A stretch of DNA of 64,000 nucleotides from Microlunatus capsulatus (lineage in GTDB: Bacteria > Actinomycetota > Actinomycetes > Propionibacteriales > Propionibacteriaceae), in the NCBI RefSeq assembly GCF_017876495.1, contig NZ_JAGIOB010000001.1, positions 1,364,001 through 1,428,000 on the forward strand, written 5' to 3'. Positions 1 to 8,099 of the stretch are shown here, one piece after another; positions within the stretch are counted from its first letter, which is position 1; every line of letters begins with the position of its first letter. The translations under genes and the position numbers were made by a program. The notes beneath the pieces were generated by a model, which worked only from the letters and a program-made list of their open reading frames with translations, was not told the origin of the DNA and did not search any database.

Positions 1-861
1 GTGGTGGTCGGCACCGACCTGGCCGACCTCGTGCTGCGGACCGTCGCGGCCGACCCGCACGGGCCCCTCGTCGACGGCGACGTCGTCGTCGTCACCTCCA
101 AGGTGCTGAGCAAGGCCGCCGGCCTGGCCCGCCCGGGCGCCGACCGGGAGGCCGCGGTCGACGAGCAGACGGTGCGCACCGTCGCCCGTCGCGGGCCGAC
201 CCGGATCGTCCGCACCCGGCACGGCCTCACCCTGGCCGCGGCCGGCGTCGACGCCTCCAACGTCGCGGCCGGGACGGTCCTCGTGCTGCCCGCCGACCCC
301 GACGCCGACGCCGCGGACCTGCTGGCCGCCCTGGCGGCCCGGACCGGGCTGGCGCTGGCCGTCGTCGTCTCCGACACCGCGGGCCGGGCCTGGCGCGAGG
401 GGCAGACCGACCAGGCCATCGGCGCGGCCGGGCTGCGCGTGCTGGAGCGCTACGCCGGCCGGCAGGACGGCTACGGCAACGACCTCAAGGTGACGGCGAT
501 GGCCGTCGCCGACGAGGTGGCCGGGGCCGCCGACCTCGTCAAGGGCAAGCTGGCCGGCCGTCCCGTCGCGGTGGTCCGCGGCCTGGGTCACCTCGTGCAG
601 CCGGTGGGCGGGCCCGACGGCACCGCCCGCGCGCTGGTCCGCGACCCGGGCCAGGACATGTTCTCCCGCGGCGCCCGGGAGGCCGTGCTGCTGGCGGCGC
701 TGACGGCCACCGGCCAGCCGGAGCGGTACGAGGAGGTCGTCGCCCTGGACGAGCCCGAGCGCACCGCCGCCGTGCTGGCCGGGACCGGTCCGGACGGCGA
801 GCCGCTGGGCCCGCAGGCCGTCGCGCTGGTCCGCGCGCTGCTGGCCGCCGACCTGCGCTGA
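1..861 (+). CDS. cofE: Coenzyme F420-0:L-glutamate ligase (CofE/FbiB N-terminal domain), 5'-truncated
   Basis: This enzyme adds gamma-linked glutamates to F420-0 using GTP, the last stage of coenzyme F420 synthesis in the cytoplasm. The visible 286 residues carry CofE hallmarks: a DGDVVVVTSKVLSKA segment near residues 25-40 and a conserved VSDTAGRAWREGQTDQAIG segment near 123-141. The window opens inside the gene. The family motif that normally precedes 'GTDLADLV' is missing, so the first GTG is probably not the real start. The protein ends about where the ligase domain ends, and the FMN-reductase-like C-terminal domain of mycobacterial FbiB is not fused here. A cofD/fbiA gene would be expected just upstream, outside the window. 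Confidence 0.9.
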   Translation: MVVGTDLADLVLRTVAADPHGPLVDGDVVVVTSKVLSKAAGLARPGADREAAVDEQTVRTVARRGPTRIVRTRHGLTLAAAGVDASNVAAGTVLVLPADPDADAADLLAALAARTGLALAVVVSDTAGRAWREGQTDQAIGAAGLRVLERYAGRQDGYGNDLKVTAMAVADEVAGAADLVKGKLAGRPVAVVRGLGHLVQPVGGPDGTARALVRDPGQDMFSRGAREAVLLAALTATGQPERYEEVVALDEPERTAAVLAGTGPDGEPLGPQAVALVRALLAADLR

Positions 862-1021
862 CCGCCCGGGGACGGCGCCGGCGGCCGCTCGCGGAGGGCC
901 GTCGGCCCAGGTCCAGCGGTTAGACTCGGCCCCCGGCGCGCGGGGCACCCGCCCCGTGCCGCCCGCGAACCGTCGACCCCACCGCGCCCCCGCGCACCTG
1001 GTGGGCCCTGGAGGAGTACCG

Positions 1022-1762
1022 GTGGCCAAGTCCCCCACGCCCGCGCCCGGCACGAGCCGTCGGGACCGGCTGGCCTCGTTCGAGGCCGCCCGCAAGGCCG
1101 AGCAGCGCCGTCGCACCATCGGCCTCTTCGCCATCTGCGGCGTGCTCGCGCTGGCCCTGCTGGCCTACCCCGTCTACCTGTTCGTCGACGACTACAAGGC
1201 CCGCAACGCCACCATCACCGACTTCGGCCCGGCGGCCTCGGCGGCCGGCTGCGACCCCGCGGCCAGCAACCCCGCCACCGGCAACCAGGAGCACGTCGCC
1301 GAGGGCACCAAGGTGACCTACGACCGGTTCCCGCCCGACTCGGGTCCGCACTACGCCACCCCGGCCCCGTTCACCAAGCACTTCTACTCCACCGCCGACC
1401 GCCCTCAGGTCGAGACCCTGGTGCACAACCTCGAGCACGGCTACACCGTCGTCTGGTACCGCGCCGAGGCCCCGCAGGACCAGGTCGACACCCTCAGCGA
1501 CATCGCCAAGACCTTCGGCAGCGACGACTACGACCCGGCCGACAAGTTCATCGCCGCCCCCTGGTCCGAGGCCGACGGCGGCCCGTTCCCGGACGGCAAG
1601 GACGTCGTCCTGACCCGCTGGACCGCCGACCCGGCCAACCCCGCCGACACCACCAAGCAGCAGGGCGTCCGCCAGGCCTGCGGCCAGGTCAGCGGTGCCG
1701 CCATCGCCGACTTCATGACCCAGTACCCCGTCGTCAACTCCCCCGAGCCCAACGGCGCCTGA
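1022..1762 (+). CDS. DUF3105 membrane-anchored protein
   Basis: This 246-aa protein has a short basic N-terminus, one transmembrane segment at about residues 33-56 (TIGLFAICGVLALALLAYPV) and an extracytoplasmic DUF3105 domain. Domain landmarks are PPDSGPHYATPAPF, the VHNLEHGYTVVWY block and two cysteines, one after the membrane segment and one near the C-terminus. I chose GTG 1022 because GGAGGAG lies 6 nt upstream. A start at 956 is possible in frame but has no ribosome binding site. A TAGACT -10 box at 921-926 could drive the gene, giving a leader of about 90 nt. The function of DUF3105 is not established. A periplasmic-side role is inferred from topology only. Confidence 0.85.
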   Translation: MAKSPTPAPGTSRRDRLASFEAARKAEQRRRTIGLFAICGVLALALLAYPVYLFVDDYKARNATITDFGPAASAAGCDPAASNPATGNQEHVAEGTKVTYDRFPPDSGPHYATPAPFTKHFYSTADRPQVETLVHNLEHGYTVVWYRAEAPQDQVDTLSDIAKTFGSDDYDPADKFIAAPWSEADGGPFPDGKDVVLTRWTADPANPADTTKQQGVRQACGQVSGAAIADFMTQYPVVNSPEPNGA

Positions 1763-1796
1763 CCCGGGGTTGCTCGCGGGTCGGGTCGGGTCGGCC

Positions 1797-2473
1797 GCCC
1801 GAGCTCGGCGAGTGCTGGAAGACCGCACCGAAGAGACGTCCGGAGATGCAGATTCTCAGCACTCGCAGCCCGAGGGCGGCCGCGCGCGCAACTGCGGGAG
1901 AACGACAAGCGCCAGGCCGGCTGGGGTGCCGGGAGCCCGCAGTTAGTGCGTAACCGGGCGGCCGCGTGCGCCCGAGCTCGGCGAGTGCTGAAAGACCGCG
2001 CCGAAGGGGCGCCCAGAGATGCAGATTCTCAGCACTCGCAGCCCGCGGGCGGCCGCGCGCGCAACTGCGGGGGACGACAAGCGCCAGGCCGGCAGGGGTG
2101 CGGGAGCCCGCAGTTAGTGCGTGACCGGGCGGCCGCGTGCGCCCGAGCTCGGCGAGTGCTGAGAGACCGCGCCGAAGGGGCGCCCAGAGGTGCAGATTCT
2201 CAGCATTCGCAGCCCGCGGGCTGCCACGCGCGCAACTGCGGGAAGACGACAGACGCTGAGCCGGCAGGGGTGTCGGATGCCCGCAGCAAGTGCGTGGTCG
2301 CGCCGCCGAGTGCGCTCGAGCTCAGCGAGTGCTGAAAGACCGCGCCGAAGGGGCGCCCAGAGGTGCAGATCCTCAGCACTCGCAGCCCGCGGGCGGCCAC
2401 GCCCCCCAACTGCGGGAGGACGACAGGCGCAGGGCCGGCAGGGATGGCGGAAGTCCGCAGATGCGTGCGCCGC
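1797..2473. repeat. Four-copy tandem array of a ~172-bp unit with internal inverted repeats
   Basis: Four diverged head-to-tail copies begin near 1797, 1970, 2141 and 2314; the anchor GAGCTC occurs at 1801, 1974, 2145 and 2318. The periods are therefore 173, 171 and 173 bp. Each unit carries two long-loop inverted repeats. In copy 2 they are GCGAGTGCTGA at 1981-1991 with TCAGCACTCGC at 2029-2039, and AACTGCGGG at 2063-2071 with CCCGCAGTT at 2107-2115. A palindrome GCCCGCGGGC at 2041-2050 lies between them. Copies 1 and 2 are closest; copies 3 and 4 have eroded second stems. Periods that are not multiples of three argue against coding. No transposase or spacer-like unique sequence is present. 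The array fills most of the 940-bp gene-free stretch between the DUF3105 gene and manC. Confidence 0.85.
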
Positions 2474-2500
2474 TGGCCGTCCCACCGCCTCCTGCGCCCG

Positions 2501-2525
2501 TCGAAGGGCCTTCGACAAGCTCAGG
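2501..2525. repeat. Dispersed TTCGACARGCTCAGG element, copy A
   Basis: The core TTCGACAAGCTCAGG at 2511-2525 is preceded by TCGAAGG at 2501-2507, which pairs with CCTTCGA at 2509-2515. The same core in slightly different form (CCTTCGACAGGCTCAGG read on either strand) recurs in the inverted repeat at 23389-23423. This suggests a small dispersed palindromic repeat family. The rest of 2474-2701 shows no gene. Confidence 0.6.
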
Positions 2526-2613
2526 CCGCGCAACGACCAGCCAGCCGCTCAGCGCCCCACGCGCTCAACCCGAGGGGCACCCGGATCCCGCGCCGCTGCC
2601 TGGACGACCGGAC

Positions 2614-2640
2614 CGGCAGGACACGCTCTTCGTCCTGCCG
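2614..2640 (-). terminator. Candidate hairpin terminator downstream of manC
   Basis: A 9-bp perfect stem (CGGCAGGAC 2614-2622 with GTCCTGCCG 2632-2640) closes a 9-nt loop about 60 nt past the manC stop codon. There is no T-run, as is common for high-GC actinobacterial terminators, so the call rests on stem and position only. Confidence 0.4.
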
Positions 2641-2701
2641 AGGAGGGAGGAAGGCAGCGGACCCGAGCGGGATCCGCGACCGAGCGGAGCGAGGTCCAAG
2701 A

Positions 2702-3781
2702 TCACGCGTAGCTGCGGCCCAGCCGCTCCGTCACCTCGGCGACGAGCTCCTTGATCCGCTCGGCCTCGCTGACGGGGCAGACGAGGGTGATCTGCGGGGT
2801 CTGGACGATGACGGTGTCGCTGAGCCCGACGACGGCGACCAGCCGGCCGTCCTCGGCGTGGTTGATGACGAGGTTGTCGCGGGCGTCCACCAGCACGCTG
2901 ACGCCCTGGGTGGCGTTGCCCTGCGCGTCGCGCGGCAGCTGCTCGGACAGGGAGGCGAAGCCGCCGACGTCGTGCCAGGTGATCGGCAGCCGGACGGCGA
3001 CGACGTGGCCGGAGCCGCGGCCCTGGCTGGCGGGCTCCATCACCGCGTAGTCGACGCTGATCTTCAGCAGCCGCGGGTAGATCTCGGCGAGCCGGTCGGG
3101 CTCCGCGGCCAGTGCGGTGACCTGCGCGTGGGTGTCGGGGTGCAGCTGCGCCAGCTGCTCCAGCAGGGTGGCTGCCCGCCAGACGAACATGCCGGCGTTC
3201 CACCAGTAGCTGCCGGAGTCCAGGTAGCCCTGCGCCGTCGCGAGGTCGGGCTTCTCCTTGAACTCCGCGACGGTGTGCACGTCCGGGTGGCCGGCCAGGG
3301 CGTCGGCGTGCCGCAGGTAGCCGTAGCCGGTGTGCGCGGAGGTGGGGACGACGCCGAAGGTGACGAGGGCGCCGGGGTCCTCCTCGGCGACGGCGAAGCC
3401 CTCGGCCAGGGCGGTCTGGAAGGCCTCGACGGGGTGCATGATCTGGTCGGCGGTGACCACCGCGACGACGGCCTCCGGGTCGCGGGCCGCCAGCACCGCC
3501 GCGGGCCAGGCGACGGCGTTGAGGGAGTCGCGCCCCTCGGGCTCGCCCAGGATGTTCTCCGCCAGCACCTCGGGCAGCTCCTCGGCGACGACGTGCGCGT
3601 AGTCGGCCCCCGTGCAGACCAGCACCCGCTCGGGCGGCACCAGCCCCTCCAGCCGCTCGTAGGCGATCCGGAGCAGGCTCTTGCCGCCGAGGACCTTCAG
3701 CAGCTGCTTGGGCATGTCCTGGCGCGACAGCGGCCACAGCCGTTTGCCGGAGCCGCCGGCCATGATGAGGACGTAGCGCAT
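2702..3781 (-). CDS. manC: Mannose-1-phosphate guanylyltransferase
   Basis: This enzyme makes GDP-mannose from mannose 1-phosphate and GTP, supplying mannosyl donors for envelope glycans. The 359-aa protein carries the pyrophosphorylase signature GGSGKRLWPLSRQDMPKQ at residues 9-26, and further landmarks HTGYGYL and FKEKPD in the sugar-nucleotide part. It lacks the phosphomannose isomerase/cupin domain of longer bifunctional enzymes. The usual GRNTAPAI element reads GRDSLNAV here, a variation I believe occurs in actinobacterial homologues. The start is ATG 3781. It diverges from the TIGR03089 gene across 87 bp, matching the mycobacterial neighbourhood of manB and Rv3268 as I recall it. Confidence 0.92.
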   Translation of the reverse strand: MRYVLIMAGGSGKRLWPLSRQDMPKQLLKVLGGKSLLRIAYERLEGLVPPERVLVCTGADYAHVVAEELPEVLAENILGEPEGRDSLNAVAWPAAVLAARDPEAVVAVVTADQIMHPVEAFQTALAEGFAVAEEDPGALVTFGVVPTSAHTGYGYLRHADALAGHPDVHTVAEFKEKPDLATAQGYLDSGSYWWNAGMFVWRAATLLEQLAQLHPDTHAQVTALAAEPDRLAEIYPRLLKISVDYAVMEPASQGRGSGHVVAVRLPITWHDVGGFASLSEQLPRDAQGNATQGVSVLVDARDNLVINHAEDGRLVAVVGLSDTVIVQTPQITLVCPVSEAERIKELVAEVTERLGRSYA

Positions 3782-3856
3782 GGCGGCACCCTAGCGAGAC
3801 GGCGTGACGGCACGGTGTCGCGCGCCCGCGACGGACGGCGCGCCGTCGTCGGCCAC

Positions 3857-3862
3857 TACGGT
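3857..3862 (+). promoter_or_regulatory. Leaderless -10 box for the TIGR03089 gene
   Basis: TACGGT ends 6 nt before the ATG at 3869. This is the spacing expected when transcription starts at or next to the start codon. Confidence 0.5.
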
Positions 3863-3868
3863 GGCCCG

Positions 3869-4582
3869 ATGAGCGACACGGTCAGCGCCCTCCTCCGCCG
3901 TCGAGCGCTGACGGCCGGGGCCGAGCCGCTGCTCACCTGGTACCAGCCCAGCACCGGCGCCCGCACCGAGCTCTCGGCGGTCACCCTGCTCAACTGGGTC
4001 GACAAGACCAGCCACCTGCTCGACGAGCTGGACGTGACCCCCGGGGACGTCGTCGCGCTGCCGCTGGCCGAGGCCGCCCCCGGCCACTGGGTGACGGCGG
4101 TCTGGCAGCTGGCCTGCTGGCAGGTGGGCGCCGAGGTCGGCGTCGGCGGGGACCCGGGCGACGCGGCCCTCGTGGTCACCGGCCCCGACTGGCAGCCGGC
4201 CGCCGCGGCGGGCGTCGACGTCGTCGCCTGCTCGCTGCACCCGCTGGGCCTGCCGTTCGGCACCCCCCTGCCCACCCCGGTGCTCGACTACTCCCTGGAG
4301 GTCCGGGGGCAGTCCGACGTCTACCCCGCGGTCCGGCAGCCCGCCGACGGCCCCGCCTGGTCCGACGCGGAGCGACGACTCAGCCAGGCCGGGCTCGTCG
4401 ACGCCGGTGCCGCGGCCGGACCCGCGGGCCGACGGCTGGTCCGCCCCACCGGGCCCTTCGCGACGGCGCTGGCCGCGGTGCTGCGACCGCTGGTGGCGGG
4501 CGGGTCGAGCGTCGTCGTCGACGGCCCCGCCGAGCCGGCGACGCTGGACCGGCTGGCGCAGGAGGAGCGGGCGGAGGCCTGA
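3869..4582 (+). CDS. TIGR03089 family protein (AMP-ligase-like, short)
   Basis: This 237-aa protein resembles the N-terminal part of acyl-adenylate-forming enzymes: WYQPSTGARTELSAVTLLNWVDKTSHLL near residues 24-51, then LPLAEAAPGHWVTAVWQLACWQVGA. It is too short for a full AMP-dependent ligase and lacks the P-loop and C-terminal lid, so catalysis is doubtful. TIGR03089 proteins are actinobacterial and their role is unknown. The ATG at 3869 follows a -10 box by 6 nt with no ribosome binding site, consistent with a leaderless mRNA. Its 3' end is 16 bp from the convergent iolA gene, so the inositol operon abuts it. Confidence 0.8.
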   Translation: MSDTVSALLRRRALTAGAEPLLTWYQPSTGARTELSAVTLLNWVDKTSHLLDELDVTPGDVVALPLAEAAPGHWVTAVWQLACWQVGAEVGVGGDPGDAALVVTGPDWQPAAAAGVDVVACSLHPLGLPFGTPLPTPVLDYSLEVRGQSDVYPAVRQPADGPAWSDAERRLSQAGLVDAGAAAGPAGRRLVRPTGPFATALAAVLRPLVAGGSSVVVDGPAEPATLDRLAQEERAEA

Positions 4583-4598
4583 GCCGCCGCCCGTCGCC

Positions 4599-6092
4599 TC
4601 ACTCGTTCTGCGGGAACCCCAGGTTCAGCCCGCCGTGGCTCGGGTCGAGCCAGCGGGTGGTGACGACCTTGCCGCGGGTGAAGAACTGCACGCCCTCGAC
4701 GCCGTGGGCGTGGCTGTCGCCGAACAGGCTGTTCTTCCAGCCGCCGAAGGAGTAGTAGGCCATCGGGACCGGCACCGGCACGTTGATGCCGATCATCCCG
4801 ACGCTCACCTCGTTCTGGAACTGCCGGGCCGCGCCCCCGTCGTTGGTGAAGATGGCCGTCCCGTTGCCGTAGGGGTTCTCGTTGATCAGCCGGACGCCCT
4901 CGGCGTAGGAGCCGACCCGGACGACGGCGAGCACCGGGCCGAAGATCTCGTCGGTGTAGATGCTCATGTCGGTGGTCACGTGGTCGAACAGCGTCGGGCC
5001 CACGAAGAAGCCCTCGCCCTCGCTGTCGGGCTGCACGGCCCGGCCGTCGACGACGAGGGTGGCCCCGGCGGCCTCCCCGGCGTCGACGTAGCCGGCGACC
5101 CGGTCCCGGGCCACCGCGGTGACCAGCGGGCCCATGTCGCAGCCCCGGGTGCCGTCGCCGGTCCGCAGCCCGACGGTGCGCTGGCGGATCTTCTCCACCA
5201 GCGCGTCGGCGACCGGCTCGACCGCCAGCACGGCCGAGATGGCCATGCACCGCTCCCCCGCCGAGCCGTAGCCCGCGTTGACGGCCTGGTCCGCGGCCAG
5301 GTCGAGGTCGGCGTCGGGCAGCACGAGCATGTGGTTCTTGGCCCCGCCGAGGGCCTGCACGCGCTTGCCGTGGCGGGTGCCGGTCTCGTAGACGTAGCGC
5401 GCGATCGGCGTCGAGCCCACGAAGGAGACCGAGGCGACGTCGGGGTGGGTCAGCAGGCCGTCGACGGCGACCTTGTCGCCGTTCAGCACGTTGAAGACGC
5501 CGTCGGGCAGGCCGGCCTCCTTCCACAGCTGCGCCATCCACAGCGCCGCCGTCGGCACCTTCTCGCTGGGCTTGAGCACGACGGTGTTGCCGGCGGCGAT
5601 GGCGATCGGGAAGAACCACATCGGCACCATCGCCGGGAAGTTGAACGGGGAGATGATCCCGACGACGCCGAGCGGCTGGCGCACCGAGTGCACGTCCACC
5701 CGGGTCGAGGCGTTCTCGGTGAAGGCACCCTTGACCAGGTGCGGGATGCCGCAGGCGAACTCGACGACCTCCTGGCCGCGGCTCACCTCGCCGAGGGCGT
5801 CGGAGAGCACCTTGCCGTGCTCGGCGGTGATGATCGCGGCCAGCTCGGGCTTGCGCGCGTTGAGCAGCTCGCGGAAGGCGAAGAGCACCTGCGTCCGCTT
5901 GGCCAGCGACGTGTCACGCCAGCCGGGGAACGCTGCCGCCGCAGCCGCGACCACGGTGTTCACGTCCTCGGACGAGGCCAGGGCCAGCTGCGCGCTGACC
6001 TCGCCGGTCGCCGGGTTGGTCACGTCGGAGAACCGGCCTCCGGTGCCCTCGAAGGAGGTGCCGTTGCACCAGTGGTGAAGCGTGGATGCCAT
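4599..6092 (-). CDS. iolA: Methylmalonate-semialdehyde dehydrogenase (acylating), inositol type
   Basis: This enzyme oxidises malonate semialdehyde, or methylmalonate semialdehyde in valine breakdown, with NAD and CoA to acetyl-CoA or propionyl-CoA. It is the last step of inositol catabolism. The 497-aa aldehyde dehydrogenase has the SPFNFP oxyanion Asn at residue 151, the Rossmann region VSFVGSTPIA near 222-231 and the catalytic Cys282 in GSAGERCMA. The start ATG 6092 follows GAAGGA; an upstream in-frame ATG at 6146 lacks a site. It is the promoter-distal gene of the operon, 19 bp after iolH. Its C-terminal PFGGWKNS-type loop reads SFGGWKNSLFG, as expected for MmsA/IolA. Confidence 0.93.
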   Translation of the reverse strand: MASTLHHWCNGTSFEGTGGRFSDVTNPATGEVSAQLALASSEDVNTVVAAAAAAFPGWRDTSLAKRTQVLFAFRELLNARKPELAAIITAEHGKVLSDALGEVSRGQEVVEFACGIPHLVKGAFTENASTRVDVHSVRQPLGVVGIISPFNFPAMVPMWFFPIAIAAGNTVVLKPSEKVPTAALWMAQLWKEAGLPDGVFNVLNGDKVAVDGLLTHPDVASVSFVGSTPIARYVYETGTRHGKRVQALGGAKNHMLVLPDADLDLAADQAVNAGYGSAGERCMAISAVLAVEPVADALVEKIRQRTVGLRTGDGTRGCDMGPLVTAVARDRVAGYVDAGEAAGATLVVDGRAVQPDSEGEGFFVGPTLFDHVTTDMSIYTDEIFGPVLAVVRVGSYAEGVRLINENPYGNGTAIFTNDGGAARQFQNEVSVGMIGINVPVPVPMAYYSFGGWKNSLFGDSHAHGVEGVQFFTRGKVVTTRWLDPSHGGLNLGFPQNE

Positions 6093-6111
6093 GTGTTGTC
6101 CTTCGTCGTTC

Positions 6112-7011
6112 CTAGTGGGCGGCGGGCAGGAGCCGAGTGCCGGCACCGTTCCCGACGTGCTTCTCGATCAGCGCCACAGCCTTGTCGCGCTGGCGCTCGG
6201 AGATGCCGCGCGCGTCCTCCTCGAAGCCGAAGACGCAGCTGGACACCACCCCGTCGAAGCCGACGTCGGCCAGCGCGGCGAAGACCGCGTCGTGGTCGAC
6301 CTCGCCGCGGCCCAGCTCCATGTGCTGGTGGACCCGGACGGCGTTGCCGGGCGGGTTGGTGATGTAGCGCAGGCCGTGCGACGCCGTGTGGTCGAAGGCG
6401 TCGGCCAGGTGCACGTAGCGCACCTTCTCCGCGGCCGCGGCGATCACCGTCGCCGCGTCGTGGCCCTGGTGGAAGGCGTGCGGGGTGCAGTAGAGGAAGC
6501 CGACCCAGTCCCGGTTGAGCCCGCGGACCAGGCCGACGGCGTCGAGGCCGTCCTCGACGAAGTCGTCGGGGTGCGGCTCCAGGACCAGGCTGATCCCCTC
6601 GCGCTCGAGGACCGGCGCCAGCTCGTCGAAGGAGCGCAGGAACTGCGCCTCGGCGTGCTCCGCGGCCTCGGGCCGGCCGTTGAACTCGCTCGTCAGGGTG
6701 TCCACCCCGAGGTCGACGGCGATCTGGATCGTCCGCCGCCAGGCCCGGACGGCGGCCTGCCGCTCGTCCTCCCCCGGACCCGACCAGCGCTGGACCGGCA
6801 GCAGCGAGGCGATCCCGACGCCCGCGTCGGCCGCCACCTTCCGCAGCCTCCGCACCCCGGCGTCATCGACCCGGGGGTGCCGGAAGAACGGGAGGAAGTC
6901 GGCCTTCGGCGACAGCTCCATCCAGGCGTAACCCAGGCTCGCGACGAGGTCGGGCAGCTCGTGGACGCGATGGGTGGCGAAGAACATCTGCGGGTCCAGC
7001 GCCAGCTTCAC
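6112..7011 (-). CDS. iolH: IolH-like TIM-barrel protein of the inositol cluster
   Basis: This is a 299-aa protein of the xylose isomerase-like (AP endonuclease 2) TIM-barrel superfamily. It begins MKLALDPQMFFATHRVHELP and carries metal-site candidates EFNG near residue 115, EPHPDD near 146 and VHLADAFDHT near 203. IolH has no firmly assigned reaction; an isomerase or epimerase role is the usual annotation. The assignment rests on resemblance to IolH and on position after iolG, as I recall from Corynebacterium glutamicum iolD-iolE-iolG-iolH. Its GTG start overlaps the iolG stop by 4 bp (GTGA), so translation is probably coupled. Confidence 0.75.
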   Translation of the reverse strand: MKLALDPQMFFATHRVHELPDLVASLGYAWMELSPKADFLPFFRHPRVDDAGVRRLRKVAADAGVGIASLLPVQRWSGPGEDERQAAVRAWRRTIQIAVDLGVDTLTSEFNGRPEAAEHAEAQFLRSFDELAPVLEREGISLVLEPHPDDFVEDGLDAVGLVRGLNRDWVGFLYCTPHAFHQGHDAATVIAAAAEKVRYVHLADAFDHTASHGLRYITNPPGNAVRVHQHMELGRGEVDHDAVFAALADVGFDGVVSSCVFGFEEDARGISERQRDKAVALIEKHVGNGAGTRLLPAAH

Positions 7012-8099
7012 CGCGCGGCCTCCAGGTCGGGGGCGCGCACGCCCGCGGGCGGCGCGGCCGGCGCGCCGTCGAGGGGCTCGAGGACGACGGGCACCTCGGC
7101 GCCGGTGCGGACGGCCTCCACCCCGGCCTCGCAGACCGCGACGGCGGCGTAGCCGTCCCAGGCCCCGGGGCCGTCGACGGTCCCGCGCCGGGCGGCGTCG
7201 ACCCAGCGCTGCAGCTCGAGGTCGTAGGCCTGGCCGAAGCGCTCCACGAAGCCGGGGGTCAGGGTGCCGCCCCAGCGCCCGTCGGTGCGCCGGACCACGA
7301 GGTTCTGGTCGAGCCCGATGGTGGCGCTGCCGCGCTCGCCGACGACCTCGGTCCGGACCTCGTAGGCCACGCCGGACCGCACGTAGATCTCGTCGGTGAC
7401 CACCCGGCCCGACGCGGTCCTGAAGACCACGAGCATCGGGTCGTGGGTGCCGGCCGGGGCGCTGGCCGTGGCCACCCCCGCGATCACCTGCACGCTGGTG
7501 ATCTCCTCGTCCAGCAGGAAACGGGCGACGTCGACCTCGTGCACGACCGAGTCCCTGATCATGAACTCGGAGTTGAAGTGCTCGGGCACGTGGGGGTTGC
7601 GGTGGGTGCAGTGCACCATCAGCGGGTTGCCGAGGTCGCCGTCGGTGACCAGCTTCTTCAGCGCGACGTACTCGGGGTCGAAGCGGCGCATGAAGCCGAC
7701 CTGGACCAGCCGGCGGCCGAGGGCGCGCTCCTTCTCCACGAGCGCGCGGGCCGAGGCGACGTCGGTCGTCAGCGGCTTCTCGCAGAGGACGGGGAGGCCG
7801 CGGTCGAGGCAGGCGCCGACCTGCGCGTCGTGGGCCGCGCCCGGGCTGGCGACCAGCACCGCGTCGACGTCGTCGGCGGCGATGGCCTCGAACGGGTCCT
7901 CGACCACCCGCGCGCCGACCCGGTCGGCCACGACGGCCGCGCGCTCGGCCGACCAGTCGTTGACCACGGTGACGCGCGCCCCGCGCACCCGGGTGCTGAG
8001 CGCCTCGGCGTGGAAGGTGCCCATCACCCCGACGCCGAGCACGGCCACCCGCAGCTCCGCCAGCGGGGCCCGGCCGGCCTCGTCGGGCGCGGCGCTCAT
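7008..8099 (-). CDS. iolG: Inositol 2-dehydrogenase (Gfo/Idh/MocA family)
   Basis: This enzyme oxidises myo-inositol to 2-keto-myo-inositol (scyllo-inosose) with NAD, the entry step of the pathway. The 363-aa protein has the Rossmann motif GVGVMG at residues 22-27, the CEKPL motif with its conserved Lys near residue 99, and VGFMRRFDPEY followed by SVVHEVD. The last is the family position for the catalytic Asp and His. Gfo/Idh enzymes vary in substrate, so inositol specificity is inferred from the operon. It overlaps both neighbours by 4 bp, upstream with iolE and downstream with iolH. Confidence 0.88.
   Translation of the reverse strand: MSAAPDEAGRAPLAELRVAVLGVGVMGTFHAEALSTRVRGARVTVVNDWSAERAAVVADRVGARVVEDPFEAIAADDVDAVLVASPGAAHDAQVGACLDRGLPVLCEKPLTTDVASARALVEKERALGRRLVQVGFMRRFDPEYVALKKLVTDGDLGNPLMVHCTHRNPHVPEHFNSEFMIRDSVVHEVDVARFLLDEEITSVQVIAGVATASAPAGTHDPMLVVFRTASGRVVTDEIYVRSGVAYEVRTEVVGERGSATIGLDQNLVVRRTDGRWGGTLTPGFVERFGQAYDLELQRWVDAARRGTVDGPGAWDGYAAVAVCEAGVEAVRTGAEVPVVLEPLDGAPAAPPAGVRAPDLEAAR

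Noticed and set aside
1946-2335. Open frames through the tandem array as a repeat-containing protein
   Set aside because: Repeat periods of 171 and 173 bp shift the frame, no ribosome binding site precedes them, and the peptides differ between frames in the way expected of non-coding GC-rich DNA.
1797-2473. The tandem array as a CRISPR array
   Set aside because: The unit is about 172 bp, copies are adjacent without unique spacers and no cas genes are near.
2363-4582. A 739-aa plus-strand frame covering manC and TIGR03089
   Set aside because: Its first two thirds are antisense to manC and have Gly/Asp/Val-rich low-complexity composition; only the last 237 residues (from 3869) are the real gene.
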